Translations under genes and position numbers: made by a program
In this document: positions 1 to 7,859 of the stretch, in pieces
Numbering within the stretch: the first letter of the stretch is position 1
Layout of the letters: each line of letters begins with the position of its first letter
Source of the DNA: Isosphaera sp.
Lineage (GTDB): Bacteria > Planctomycetota > Phycisphaerae > Phycisphaerales > UBA1924
Direction of reading: 5' to 3'
Assembly: GCA_013822085.1 (NCBI GenBank)
Contig: PNJV01000003.1
Location: 1 to 64,000 of the forward strand
DNA: 64,000 nucleotides
Notes under the pieces: generated by a model
What the model was told of the DNA's origin: nothing
Databases searched by the model: none
Seen by the model: the letters and a program-made list of their open reading frames with translations, nothing else

Positions 1-2
1 CC

Positions 3-842
3 GCCGCCGCCGGGGGCGTGCCAGCCCGGCCGGCGCGAATCTGGCTGGGCGAGCCGGTGGCCATCAAGGAGCGGACCAGCGCGCCGCTGCGTCGGCAGGC
101 GGGCGGCAACCTGCTCGTCGTCGGCCAGCGCGAGGAGACCGCAGCGGCGCTGAGCGCAGCGGCGCTTGCGAGCCTCGCCTGCGCCCCCGGCGCGCGGGTG
201 TGGCTGCTCGACGGCACCCCGGCCGACTCTGCCGTCGCTGGCGTGCTGCCCGGGCTTGCCGGGGCGATGGTGGGCGTGGCGCAGGCCGTGGGCTACCGCG
301 ACGCGGCGGGCGCCATCGAGCGCATGGCCGCCGAGACGCGCCGCCGCCTGAGCGCCGAGGACCTCGCGGTGGGCAACGGCCACGGCCGAGCCCAGCCGCC
401 CCCGCCCTGGGCTCTGCTCGTGCACGGGCTCCACCGCTTCAGGGCCCTGCGCCGGGCCGAGAACGAGTTCGACTTCTCCAGCTCGGCCGACGACAAGGCC
501 CCCCCCGCCGACCGGCTCCTGGCCGAGGTGCTGCGCGAGGGCCCCGCTGTGGGCGTGCACGTGGTGGCCTGGGTGGACACAGCTGCGAACCTGACGCGCT
601 GGATGGAGCGGTCGCTGCTGCGCGAGTTCGACGCGCGCGTGCTGATGCAGATGTCGGCCGCCGACTCGTCGGCGCTGATCGACGCGCCCACGGCCGCGTC
701 GCTGGGCGCCGGCCGGGCGCTGCTGTTCAGCGAGGAGGCGGGCGTGGTCGAGAAGTTCCGGCCCTTTGCCCTACCCGGCGCCGCGTGGCTGGCGTGGGCC
801 GGCGAGCGGGCGGCGGCCCGGGCCGCGAGCCTGCGCCCCTAG
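3..842 (+). CDS. FtsK/SpoIIIE-type ATPase, C-terminal part (5' end outside window)
   Basis: The frame is open through the left edge, so this is the 3' part of a longer gene. About 275 residues are visible. They look like the last P-loop module of a multi-domain FtsK/SpoIIIE-like ATPase: a beta-strand/P-loop position (NLLVVGQREET) in which the Walker A lysine is missing, a Walker-B-like strand (WALLVHGLHRFR), then a segment where regulated motor modules test and release bound partners (LREGPAVGVHVVAWVD, followed by FDARVLMQMSAADSSALI). A degenerate terminal module is typical of EccC-like and related ATPases, where only one module hydrolyses ATP. Whether this is a DNA pump or a secretion ATPase cannot be decided without the upstream part. 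The TAG stop lies in the first copy of a 20-bp tandem repeat shared with the convergent gene. Confidence 0.6.
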   Translation, partial: AAAGGVPARPARIWLGEPVAIKERTSAPLRRQAGGNLLVVGQREETAAALSAAALASLACAPGARVWLLDGTPADSAVAGVLPGLAGAMVGVAQAVGYRDAAGAIERMAAETRRRLSAEDLAVGNGHGRAQPPPPWALLVHGLHRFRALRRAENEFDFSSSADDKAPPADRLLAEVLREGPAVGVHVVAWVDTAANLTRWMERSLLREFDARVLMQMSAADSSALIDAPTAASLGAGRALLFSEEAGVVEKFRPFALPGAAWLAWAGERAAARAASLRP

Positions 843-936
843 CCCAGCGCGATCGCCCCTAGCCCAGCGCGATCGCCCCTAGCGCAGCGCGATCGCCCCT
901 AGCCCAGCGCGATCGCCCCTAGCCCAGCGCGATCGC
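834..936. repeat. 20-bp tandem repeat containing GCGATCGC and CTAG
   Basis: Nearly five head-to-tail copies of AGCCCAGCGCGATCGCCCCT run from 841 to 936, with a partial copy before them. Only the copy at 881-900 differs (C to G at its fourth base). Each unit holds the palindromes GCGATCGC and CTAG. CTAG supplies the stop codon of both flanking convergent genes: TAG at 840-842 on plus and at 919-921 on minus. The array looks like an expansion of the 3' end of the small minus-strand gene. Confidence 0.9.
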
Positions 937-1107
937 GTAGAGCAGGCCGAGCAGCAGCACGGCCAGCATCGCCGCGGCCAGGGCCCCGAGCACGCGCACG
1001 GCCTGGCGCTTGGCCCGCACGGACGCGGTCGGCACGGTGCGCGGGCCGGCGCCGCCTTGGCTGCGCGACCGGCGCTGGCGCTGACGCTGGTGAGGTCGGT
1101 GTGGCAT
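919..1107 (-). CDS. small basic single-pass membrane protein (62 aa), unknown function
   Basis: ATG at 1107 is preceded by an AGGGG ribosome-binding site. The product has about 38 N-terminal residues rich in Arg, Gln and His, then one hydrophobic helix (VLGALAAAMLAVLLLGLLYA) at the C-terminus, so a tail-anchored topology is likely. It lies 35 bp downstream of thiG on the same strand and could be the last gene of a thiS-thiG transcript. No family is recognised. The last codons (AIALG and stop) are what has been copied in the adjacent 20-bp repeat array. Confidence 0.5.
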   Translation of the reverse strand: MPHRPHQRQRQRRSRSQGGAGPRTVPTASVRAKRQAVRVLGALAAAMLAVLLLGLLYAIALG

Positions 1108-1142
1108 GCTTGGTCCCCTGCGCGCGTGCCGGGCGCGGGTGG

Positions 1143-2033
1143 TCACTCGCCCGGGATGTACGAAATGGCGCCCTGCCAGGGCGAGGAAGCCGAGGCGTAG
1201 AGCCGCCGAGCGATGCGCCCGGCCAGGTAGGAATCGCGCCCCGCCCGGCAGGCGGCGCGCATCGCGCGGGCCATGAGCACCGGGTCCCCCGCGTGGGCGA
1301 TGGCGGTGTTGAGCAGCACGCCGTCGGCGCCCAGCTCCATGGCCACCGAGACATCGCTCGCTGCGCCCACGCCGGCGTCGACGATCACCGGGTAGCCCGG
1401 GTCGGCCGACTTGAGCAGCTCCAGGCACAGGAGGATGTTGGCGCTGTTGAGCACGCCCTGCCCCGAGCCGATCGGCGAGCCGGCGGGCATCACCGCTGCG
1501 GCGCCGGCGTCGCGGACGCGCAGCGCGGCGATCGGGTCGTCCGAGCAGTAGGCCAGCACCTGGAAGCCGTCGCGCACCAGGGCGGCGGTGGCCTCGATGG
1601 TCCCCACCGGGTCGGGCAGGAGCGTCTTCTTGTCGCCGAGCACCTCCAGCTTCACCCAGCCCGAGCCGGGGTTGCCCAGCTGCTCGAGCAGCTCGCGCCC
1701 CAGCCGCGCCACGCGCACCGCGTCCTCGGCCGTGAAGCACCCGGCGGTGTTGGGCAGCACGGTGTACCGGCCCAGGTCCAGCGCGTCCAGGAGCGACTGG
1801 CCCTGGGCGTTGTACAGCCGCTCGCGGCGCACGGCCACCGTGACCACCTGGGCGCCCGACGCGTCGAGGGCGTCGCGCATCAGTTGGTGGCTGGCGTACT
1901 TGCCCGTGCCGACGATCAGCCTGCTGCCAAACTCCCGCCCGGCCAGGCGCAGCGGCGCCTCGGGCGAGAGGCGGGCCGAGAGCGGCGGGGCGCTCGGCTC
2001 GGGCGTGTGGGCGTTGGGTGCGCTGGGTGGCAT
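1143..2033 (-). CDS. thiG: thiazole synthase ThiG
   Basis: ThiG makes the thiazole phosphate of thiamine from 1-deoxy-D-xylulose 5-phosphate, dehydroglycine and the thiocarboxylate of ThiS, in the cytoplasm. The 296-aa product has the (beta/alpha)8 landmarks of the family: GTGKY near residue 43, the Schiff-base lysine in WVKLEVLGD (K128), YCSDDPIAA, the phosphate loop [12 protein letters not shown], and DAGVG plus LNTAIA near the C-terminus. About 25 extra Pro/Ala-rich residues precede the conserved core. thiS ends 3 bp upstream, so the pair is an operon. Confidence 0.96.
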   Translation of the reverse strand: MPPSAPNAHTPEPSAPPLSARLSPEAPLRLAGREFGSRLIVGTGKYASHQLMRDALDASGAQVVTVAVRRERLYNAQGQSLLDALDLGRYTVLPNTAGCFTAEDAVRVARLGRELLEQLGNPGSGWVKLEVLGDKKTLLPDPVGTIEATAALVRDGFQVLAYCSDDPIAALRVRDAGAAAVMPAGSPIGSGQGVLNSANILLCLELLKSADPGYPVIVDAGVGAASDVSVAMELGADGVLLNTAIAHAGDPVLMARAMRAACRAGRDSYLAGRIARRLYASASSPWQGAISYIPGE

Positions 2034-2036
2034 GGC

Positions 2037-2237
2037 TCAGCCGCCGCCGACGAGGGTGACGATCTCCACGCGGTCGCCCGGCGTCAGCGTGGTGCCCGCG
2101 TGGTCGGCCTTGCGGACCAGGGCCCGGTTGATCTCCACGGCGCACGCGGCCCGGCCCAGGCCCAGGGCTTCGAGCATGTCAGGGACGCGGCAGCCGTCGG
2201 GCAGCTCCCGCGACTGACCGTTGACGACGATCTCCAT
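2037..2237 (-). CDS. thiS: sulfur carrier protein ThiS
   Basis: This 66-aa ubiquitin-like sulfur carrier ends in the diagnostic Gly-Gly (LVGGG). Its C-terminal carboxylate is adenylated by a ThiF-type E1 and converted to a thiocarboxylate that feeds ThiG. It opens MEIVVNGQSRELPDG, as ThiS proteins do. It is followed at 3 bp by thiG. The activating enzyme is not adjacent; a good candidate lies at 21187-22311. No Shine-Dalgarno is visible. A TACGAT hexamer sits 5 nt upstream but overlaps the end of the preceding gene, so read-through from that gene is just as likely. Confidence 0.93.
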   Translation of the reverse strand: MEIVVNGQSRELPDGCRVPDMLEALGLGRAACAVEINRALVRKADHAGTTLTPGDRVEIVTLVGGG

Positions 2238-2248
2238 GGGCGATCGTA

Positions 2249-2764
2249 TCAGCCGGGGGCGTCGGGGGTGCGCCGGGGCTCGGCGGTCGCGTGGGCCGGG
2301 GGCTTGGCGTGGCGGGCCGAGCTGAGCACGACCACGCCCACGACGATCAGCGCGATGCCGATCGCCTTGGGCAGCGTCACGCGGTCGAGCCCCGCCGCGT
2401 GGGCCACCAGCGCCGCGGTGACCGGGGCCAGCCCGAAGGCGATGGGCTTGACGACGGTGATGTCCGACAGCCGCATGGCCGAGTAGAACAACGCCAGCGC
2501 CAGCGCGCCGGTGAGGACCCCAGACCCGATCACCGCCGCGGCCAGCACGCTCGGCGAGGCCCCGCGCCACCCCGCCGGCTCCGTCCCAGCCCACGAGATC
2601 GCCAGCCACGCCGAGAGGATCACCAGCGGCAGCGCAAAGGCCGTGCGCACCGCCAGGAGCGTCATCGGCCCGATCTGCCCCGAGCCGATCACGTACTTGG
2701 CGCACACCTCGCCGACCCCGAAGCACACCCCGGCGCCGATGGCGAGTAATATCGAGACGGGCAT
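2249..2764 (-). CDS. EamA/DMT-family small membrane transporter
   Basis: The 171-aa protein has about four to five hydrophobic helices and a single EamA repeat: ILLAIGAGVCFGVGEVCAKY at the N-terminus, ALALFYSAMRLSDITVVKPI in the middle and AIGIALIVVGVVVLSSAR near the end, then a short Pro/Ala tail. One-repeat EamA proteins of about 140 aa work as dimers, probably exporting a small metabolite. The substrate is unknown. It lies 11 bp upstream of thiS on the same strand, so a thiamine-related substrate is possible but unproven. There is no Shine-Dalgarno; a TACGCT hexamer ends 6 nt before the ATG. Confidence 0.8.
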   Translation of the reverse strand: MPVSILLAIGAGVCFGVGEVCAKYVIGSGQIGPMTLLAVRTAFALPLVILSAWLAISWAGTEPAGWRGASPSVLAAAVIGSGVLTGALALALFYSAMRLSDITVVKPIAFGLAPVTAALVAHAAGLDRVTLPKAIGIALIVVGVVVLSSARHAKPPAHATAEPRRTPDAPG

Positions 2765-2770
2765 GCCCGG

Positions 2771-2776
2771 AGCGTA
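2771..2776 (-). promoter_or_regulatory. -10-like TACGCT, 6 nt before EamA start
   Basis: TACGCT on the minus strand ends 6 nt before the ATG at 2764, where no ribosome-binding site is seen. This spacing would give a leaderless mRNA. One of a recurring set in this window. Confidence 0.45.
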
Positions 2777-2830
2777 TCGTCCCGGACCACGGCCCGCGCC
2801 TCCGCGGGCTCATCGAAAGGTGAAGGCTCG

Positions 2831-3592
2831 ATGAAGCACGGCCCCGAGCTGGGCGACACATCGGCGAGCGGCGGCGGCGTCGCCCGCCTGGCCGCGTCCA
2901 TCGAAGCGGCCCTGATCACCAGCCCCCGGGCGGTCTCGGCCGAGCGCATCGCCGCTGCGCTGGGGCTCACCCAGCCCGCGCAGCACCCCGCCCCCGATGC
3001 GCCCGCCCAGGCCGCCCCGGAGCCGCCCCGCCCCACACGCCGCAAGCCGCACGGCCACGACGATCCCGCCGCCCTGGTCCAGCGGGCCGTGGACTGGCTC
3101 AACAGGCAGTACGCCGACACCGGGCGGGCCTTCCGCATCGAGGCCCTCGCCGGCGGGTACCGCCTGGTCACCCTGGCCGAGCACCGCGGCGTCATCGAGG
3201 CAATGCAGGGCCTCCGCGCCGGACGCGGCCTGAGCAAGCCCGCCATCGAGGCCCTGGCCATCATCGCCTACCGGCAGCCCATCTCCCGCGCGGGCGTCGA
3301 GGCCATCCGCGGCGTGGCCTGCGGCGAGGTGATCAAGTCCCTCACAGAGCGCCGGCTCGTCACCGTCGTGGGACGCGCCGAAGAGATCGGCCGGCCGCTG
3401 CTCTACGGCACGACCAAGGCCTTCCTGGAGGTCTTCGGCCTGGCGTCGATCAAGGAGCTGCCCACCGAGAAGGAGCTGGGCGCCCTTGGCCACTTCGGCC
3501 CCGCCGATGAGCCGGCGCATCTCGCAGCTGCCGCGCCCGCCGAGCCGCCGAGCGTCACCGTGATCGCCCCGGCAGCGCGCGAGCAAGCCTGA
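2831..3592 (+). CDS. scpB: segregation and condensation protein ScpB
   Basis: ScpB is the winged-helix dimer that joins the kleisin ScpA to SMC in the chromosome condensin complex. The 253-aa product has the first winged helix split by a Pro/Ala/Gln-rich insertion around residues 55-75, followed by WLNRQYADTGRAFRIEALAGGYRLVT and the highly conserved KPAIEALAIIAYRQPISRAGVEAIRGV. The second winged helix follows (LLYGTTKAFLEVFGL, then IKELPTEKEL). A short Ala/Pro-rich tail ends it. GAAGG lies just before the ATG. scpA is not adjacent. The gene is divergent from the EamA gene. Confidence 0.95.
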   Translation: MKHGPELGDTSASGGGVARLAASIEAALITSPRAVSAERIAAALGLTQPAQHPAPDAPAQAAPEPPRPTRRKPHGHDDPAALVQRAVDWLNRQYADTGRAFRIEALAGGYRLVTLAEHRGVIEAMQGLRAGRGLSKPAIEALAIIAYRQPISRAGVEAIRGVACGEVIKSLTERRLVTVVGRAEEIGRPLLYGTTKAFLEVFGLASIKELPTEKELGALGHFGPADEPAHLAAAAPAEPPSVTVIAPAAREQA

Positions 3593-3771
3593 CTCGATCG
3601 GGGCGCGTTCGGTCGCGGCGCTGGCCCGCGGCGCGCTTACCCGCTTGGCCACGCCGCAGCGTCGATGTTTCACGGCCTGACCGCTGCTGCGCAGCATCCC
3701 GGCCGCCCCCAGACGCGAATCGACCTGGGCCGAGGGCGCCCTGTGAGCGCCTCAGCCCCCGGAGGCAGCAC

Positions 3772-5076
3772 ATGGGCACATCGCGCCAGGGCGTGGACAT
3801 GGACCGGCGGCGGGCCCTGGCGATCGCCGCGCTCCTCTCTGCCGGGGCGCTGGCCCCCGGGCTGTGGCGACCCTCAGCCGCGCTGGCCCAGCCGCGCAAC
3901 ACCGGCGGCGGACGCTCGGCGCGCGGGCCGTCGATCGCCCAGCGGATCTTCACCCGCCAGGACCAGGAGCAGTGGCTCCTGCGGGCCGACCTGCTCCTGC
4001 AAAGCCCGGTCCTCCGGCGGATCATCGAGGGCGTGCTCACCGAGACCGACGCCAGCACGCTGCGCTTCGACGAGGCCGCGATCGTCTTCCCGATCGTCGA
4101 GTCCACCGCCTCGTCGCGCTTCGTGCCGGGGGACCTGGCCTGGCAGGTGCGCGTGAGCGACCGGCAGGTGCCCAGCACGTTCACCTTTATAGGTGGTCTC
4201 CAGTCCGGCTCGCGCCTGGGCAGCTGGCGGTTCGACAACCCCGCGGACCTGGCCAGCAACGTGCGGCTGAACGTGGACATCCCGCTGGACACCTGGAACC
4301 TGCGCTTCGACGAGCGCGCCGCGATGGAGATCGCCTGGTCCCCGCCGGTCTCGCAGGACGCGCGCACGGGCCTGGAGCCCCAGGCGTTCGTCGAGTACGT
4401 CCGCGACCCGGCCGAGGCGGCCCAGACCCGCGCCGAGCTGGCGCCGCTCATCGAACGCTGGCTGGGCAAGCGCGACCCGGCCAAGCTCCGCCCCGTCGAG
4501 GCGGCCAAGACCATCGCCGCCGGCGTGCTCGAGCACGTCCAGGTCTCGGGCAACGGCCTGGTGGCCTCGCGCAACGGCCAGCTGGCCGGCTTCGAGCTGG
4601 GCGGCGCAGCCCTCACCGCCAGGCAGCGCCGCGGCAGCGAGCACGAGATGACGGCCCTGCTGGCCGCCGCCCTGCGGCAGATCGGCCTGCCCACGCGCAC
4701 CGTCATCGCCGTCGACGACGCCCCGCGCGGCGCCGGGCTCTTCAACGCCAACCTGCGCTCCTGGGTCGAGTTCTGGGCCCTGACCCCCGACACGCAGGAC
4801 CAGCTCTGGATCCCCGTTGACGTGGCCCGCCAGCGCCGCTCCGGCAGCAGGGCCCCGCGCATCAACCAGGCCTGGAAGTACTTCGGGGCCCACGACGAGA
4901 CCGAGCGGCTCCTGCCCGTGGCGCTCCAGTTCCACCCGCCGGTGCCCTCGCAGGCCTTCGGCGTGCCGGCGTTCTGGGGCTGGCGCACGCGTCCCGAGGT
5001 CGAGTTCGGCACCCAGGCCCTGCGCTTCAACGTCAGCGCCCGCGCCATCCGCGGCGGGCAGCGCCCCGTGCGCTAA
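3772..5076 (+). CDS. exported transglutaminase-like protein with degenerate active site
   Basis: The start has a GGAGG site 6 nt upstream. A signal peptide covers about residues 10-40, with Arg-Arg-Arg before the hydrophobic stretch (DRRRALAIAALL), so Tat export is possible. The C-terminal half aligns with the transglutaminase core: the helix RGSEHEMTALLAAALRQIGLPTR (residues 288-309), then LRSWVEFW (328-335) and LWIPVD (345-350). In that alignment the catalytic Cys is Glu290 and the His of the usual HAW motif is Arg329; only Asp350 remains. I therefore expect a non-catalytic fold, perhaps for binding. The N-terminal half has no family I recognise. No operon partner is visible. Confidence 0.7.
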   Translation: MGTSRQGVDMDRRRALAIAALLSAGALAPGLWRPSAALAQPRNTGGGRSARGPSIAQRIFTRQDQEQWLLRADLLLQSPVLRRIIEGVLTETDASTLRFDEAAIVFPIVESTASSRFVPGDLAWQVRVSDRQVPSTFTFIGGLQSGSRLGSWRFDNPADLASNVRLNVDIPLDTWNLRFDERAAMEIAWSPPVSQDARTGLEPQAFVEYVRDPAEAAQTRAELAPLIERWLGKRDPAKLRPVEAAKTIAAGVLEHVQVSGNGLVASRNGQLAGFELGGAALTARQRRGSEHEMTALLAAALRQIGLPTRTVIAVDDAPRGAGLFNANLRSWVEFWALTPDTQDQLWIPVDVARQRRSGSRAPRINQAWKYFGAHDETERLLPVALQFHPPVPSQAFGVPAFWGWRTRPEVEFGTQALRFNVSARAIRGGQRPVR

Positions 5077-5150
5077 GGCACGCCGCGGGCGCCACGCCGC
5101 CTCAGCGGGCACGCGCGCTCGGCGCGGGCGGGCCGCAGCCGGGCCGGCGA

Positions 5151-6302
5151 TCAGAGCGCCGACGCGGCCGCTGCCGGCGGCTGGTCCGGGCTCCGGACCA
5201 GCAGGCCAGTAGCGCGCGACAACGCCGCCAGGAACCCGGCCGAGTCGCCGCGGTCGCGCACGGCCCGGCGCAGGGCCTGCCCCGCGGCGCGGCGCTGCGC
5301 CGGGTCGATCACCAGCGGGTGGAGCGCGGTGGCGAGCATGAGCATCGTCGGCCCCCGTGCCAGCAGCCAGGGCGCCGCCCCCAGCAGCAGGGCGTCGCAG
5401 GCCGGGTCGCGCGGGGCGATCACCGGCACGCCCGCCGATGCGGCGCACCGGGCCAGGACGGCCCCGCCCAGCGGCGGCGCGTCCAAGCCGGACACCCGGC
5501 CCGGGTCGGACCCCCACACGGCGATGTCGCACCCGGGCAGCCAGCCCAGCGCCGGCCCGTCGCACAGGCGCACGTCCCAGTCGCGCTTGTGCAGGCGCAG
5601 GTAGCGTGCCGCGCGGCGCGTCTGCCAGCTGCCCGACGAGGCCACGCCCAACGCACGCTCTCCCGAGACGTGCACCATCCCCATGACCCATGCGAACAGC
5701 CGCGCGTCGCCCTCCGAGGGCGGGTCCGCCAGCAGCCCGACCACCGCCTCGTCGCCCTGGGCCCCGAGCATGGCCCGGGCGCGGGCCCGCTGGGCCTCCC
5801 ACCCGGCGTCGAGATCCGGCATCGGCAGGCGCTCGACGCGCTGCGCCGCGGCTTCCCCCAGCCCCGTAACAACGCCCGAGCCCTCGGGCACCAGGCAGCG
5901 GACCGACGCCCCGGTGCTGCGCCAGGTCTCAGCCGGGAGGTGGCTCGGCACCAGCGTCAGCCGCGCGTCGGGCATCACGCCGTGGAGCGCCCCGAACATC
6001 CACGAGGACCAGCACAGCACCACCGGGGCTCTGCCGTGCCGGCGGCGCAGGGCCCGGGCCACCCGCCGGGCGCGCAGGGCCGCGGGCAGCCCGGCAAGCC
6101 TGGGCGAGCCCAGCCCGACCACCTCCGGCAGGCCCGCGGCGTGGGCACCGCGGGCGTCGCCCCACGAGCCGGCCACCGCTGCGACGTGCCGGCCGCGCAG
6201 CCCGCTCGCCGCACGCCCGGCCAGCAACGCCCACGCGGCGCCGTCCCGGCTCGGGCAGAGCACGTGCAACACCGGCGTTTGGTCGGCTCCGCGAGTGGTC
6301 AT
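5151..6302 (-). CDS. glycosyltransferase-like protein (GT-B fold, tentative)
   Basis: The 383-aa protein starts with a Rossmann-like strand (VLHVLCPSRDGAAWALLAGRA) and contains a second alpha/beta half with LPGCDIAVWGSD, ASAGVPVIAPRDPACDALL and APWLLARG. The last two resemble the sugar-nucleotide end of GT-B enzymes, but the acidic E-x7-E motif of GT4 enzymes is not evident. A glycosyltransferase or GT-like role in envelope glycan synthesis is an inference. The ATG at 6302 is preferred over an upstream in-frame TTG at 6311 because a TACGCT hexamer at 6311-6316 sits 8 nt before it. It follows the two lipoprotein genes on the same strand. Confidence 0.5.
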   Translation of the reverse strand: MTTRGADQTPVLHVLCPSRDGAAWALLAGRAASGLRGRHVAAVAGSWGDARGAHAAGLPEVVGLGSPRLAGLPAALRARRVARALRRRHGRAPVVLCWSSWMFGALHGVMPDARLTLVPSHLPAETWRSTGASVRCLVPEGSGVVTGLGEAAAQRVERLPMPDLDAGWEAQRARARAMLGAQGDEAVVGLLADPPSEGDARLFAWVMGMVHVSGERALGVASSGSWQTRRAARYLRLHKRDWDVRLCDGPALGWLPGCDIAVWGSDPGRVSGLDAPPLGGAVLARCAASAGVPVIAPRDPACDALLLGAAPWLLARGPTMLMLATALHPLVIDPAQRRAAGQALRRAVRDRGDSAGFLAALSRATGLLVRSPDQPPAAAASAL

Positions 6303-6310
6303 CGAGGCCA

Positions 6311-6316
6311 AGCGTA
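6311..6316 (-). promoter_or_regulatory. -10-like TACGCT, 8 nt before the start at 6302
   Basis: The hexamer matches those before the genes starting at 2764 and 8344. No Shine-Dalgarno lies between it and the ATG. Confidence 0.4.
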
Positions 6317-6368
6317 CCGGTCGGGCGGGCCCGAGGCTGGGGCCGCCTCGTGGGCCCTGGCGCGGGCT

Positions 6369-7073
6369 CTAACGCAGCTCGGAGAGCTCGCGCGGGTCCA
6401 GCTCGGCGGAGGCCTCGAAGAAGAGCCGCGCCAGGCGGATGCCCGCCCAGCGGGCCAGGTCCTGCTCGGCCTGGGCGCGCTCGGCGCGGGTGCTGATCGG
6501 CGTGCGCTGCTGCCGCGCCGTGACGGTCAGGGTGTGCGCGTCGGCGGGCGCGCCGGGCTCGGGCCAGAGCCGCTGACCGCTGGCCGCGTCGACCACCTTG
6601 ACGCGCAGCACCGCACGCGGCAGGTGCGAGGACCCGTCGACCGAGACCGTGAACTCGTCCACCGTCGCGTAGACGACCACCTCGGCCCCGACCTCCGTGC
6701 CCACCTGCGCGACCGTCAGCGGCTCGCTGAATCGCTCCCGCCGCGCCGCCGCGGTGGCCTGCCGCGACTGGATCGCGTCGGTGAGCAGCTCCTCGTCCAG
6801 GAGCAGCTGCTCGGCGGTGACCCCGATCAGGTCGCGCGATGACCGCTGCGGCACGCGGTTGAACCGGTCGTCGACGAAGATCACCGTCGGGCGGTCCTTG
6901 TCGAGCGTGTAGACGGCCGGGGCCTTCTCCGGGCCGCCGATGAAGTACACCGCCGGGCCCACGATGTTGCACGCCGGCGCCGCCGACAGCGCCAGAAGCG
7001 CCAGCGCCCCCAGCCAACCCCTCAGCGGGGCGGATCTGGGGCGGTCGTGCGCGTGGTCGGGGTCAGTGCGCAT
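6369..7073 (-). CDS. predicted lipoprotein, paralogous to the next gene upstream
   Basis: The protein has a Lys/Arg-poor N-terminus, a hydrophobic stretch and a lipobox-like ALSAAPAC near residue 35, so it is probably lipidated. The mature part contains an alpha/beta domain: a beta strand with Asp (VIFVDDRF), a region beginning IGVTAEQLLLDEELL, GAEVVVYATVDEF, and VVDAASGQRLWPEPG. The order and content match the upstream lipoprotein (DRF strand, AEQLGVERLVVVEL, C-terminal Arg/Ala helix ending in LFF), so the two look like ancient paralogues. The ATG at 7073 is chosen because GGAG precedes it by 9 nt; the ATG at 7097 has no such site. Function unknown. Confidence 0.65.
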   Translation of the reverse strand: MRTDPDHAHDRPRSAPLRGWLGALALLALSAAPACNIVGPAVYFIGGPEKAPAVYTLDKDRPTVIFVDDRFNRVPQRSSRDLIGVTAEQLLLDEELLTDAIQSRQATAAARRERFSEPLTVAQVGTEVGAEVVVYATVDEFTVSVDGSSHLPRAVLRVKVVDAASGQRLWPEPGAPADAHTLTVTARQQRTPISTRAERAQAEQDLARWAGIRLARLFFEASAELDPRELSELR

Positions 7074-7169
7074 GGCCGTGTGCTCCGGGGCGGTCATGGG
7101 GGCGGGTGTGCGTGTGCGTGTGGGAGTAGGCGCGGGTGCGCAAATGCAGGCAGTGGGGCGCGGGCGAGA

Positions 7170-7859
7170 TCAATAATCCGGGTAGTACGGCTCCTGGTGG
7201 TTGTAGAACAGCCACGCAGCCCGGTCGGCCAGGCGGCGCGCAAGCTCCGTGTTCACCGCGGCCCGGGGCAGGTCGTTGGGCCCGTAGCCGTCCTTGTCGG
7301 GGAACGACACGCGCACCAGCTTGGAATAGGCAAAGTCCGAATCGAGCGGCCCCCCGACCTCGACCACCCCGACCGTCGCCGCCGCCACGCCGTTCCACAG
7401 GTACTGGTTGCCCGGCTCGTGCAGGCGGTAGTCGGTCAGCTCGACGACGACCAGCCGCTCCACCCCGAGCTGCTCGGCCACGTCGGCGTACGCCATCGTG
7501 ACCCAGCGCGGCGTGTTGAGCTGGAAGTCCAGCACCTCCGCCGCGGGGACGTACCCGCTGGCCTCGGCCTGGCGCGCCAGCCGCTCGGAGACCTGCTCGG
7601 TCAGCCGCGGCAGCAGCTCCGGGTTGTCCGCCTGCACGAAGCGGTCGGCGGTCACGATCACCGCGAAGGACTTGCCCTTGAGCCCGCCGTACTCGCCATC
7701 GATCTGGCGCGTGGAGTTGCGCCTGCGGCTCTCTTCCAGCGCCGCGATGGCCCCCCCGACGGCGCACCCGCCCAGCGCAAGCGTGCCGACGGCCGTGATC
7801 AAGCCCAGCCACCGCCCAACGCCGCGCCGGCGACGCCTCATCCGTTGGTCGCGTTCCAT
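7170..7859 (-). CDS. predicted lipoprotein (LGGC lipobox), unknown function
   Basis: A strongly basic N-terminus (RMRRRRRGVGRW), a hydrophobic core and the lipobox LALGGC (Cys at residue 32) mark a lipoprotein. The mature domain has FAVIVTADRF, LTEQVSERLARQAEASGYV, AEQLGVERLVVVELTDYRL, and a C-terminal ALADRAAWLFYNH-type helix. It resembles small envelope-assembly lipoproteins, but I cannot assign a family. The first ATG (7859) overlaps the upstream DUF2752 gene by 22 nt. A second ATG at 7841 forms an ATGA overlap with that gene's stop and is an equally good, translationally coupled start. Confidence 0.65.
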   Translation of the reverse strand: MERDQRMRRRRRGVGRWLGLITAVGTLALGGCAVGGAIAALEESRRRNSTRQIDGEYGGLKGKSFAVIVTADRFVQADNPELLPRLTEQVSERLARQAEASGYVPAAEVLDFQLNTPRWVTMAYADVAEQLGVERLVVVELTDYRLHEPGNQYLWNGVAAATVGVVEVGGPLDSDFAYSKLVRVSFPDKDGYGPNDLPRAAVNTELARRLADRAAWLFYNHQEPYYPDY

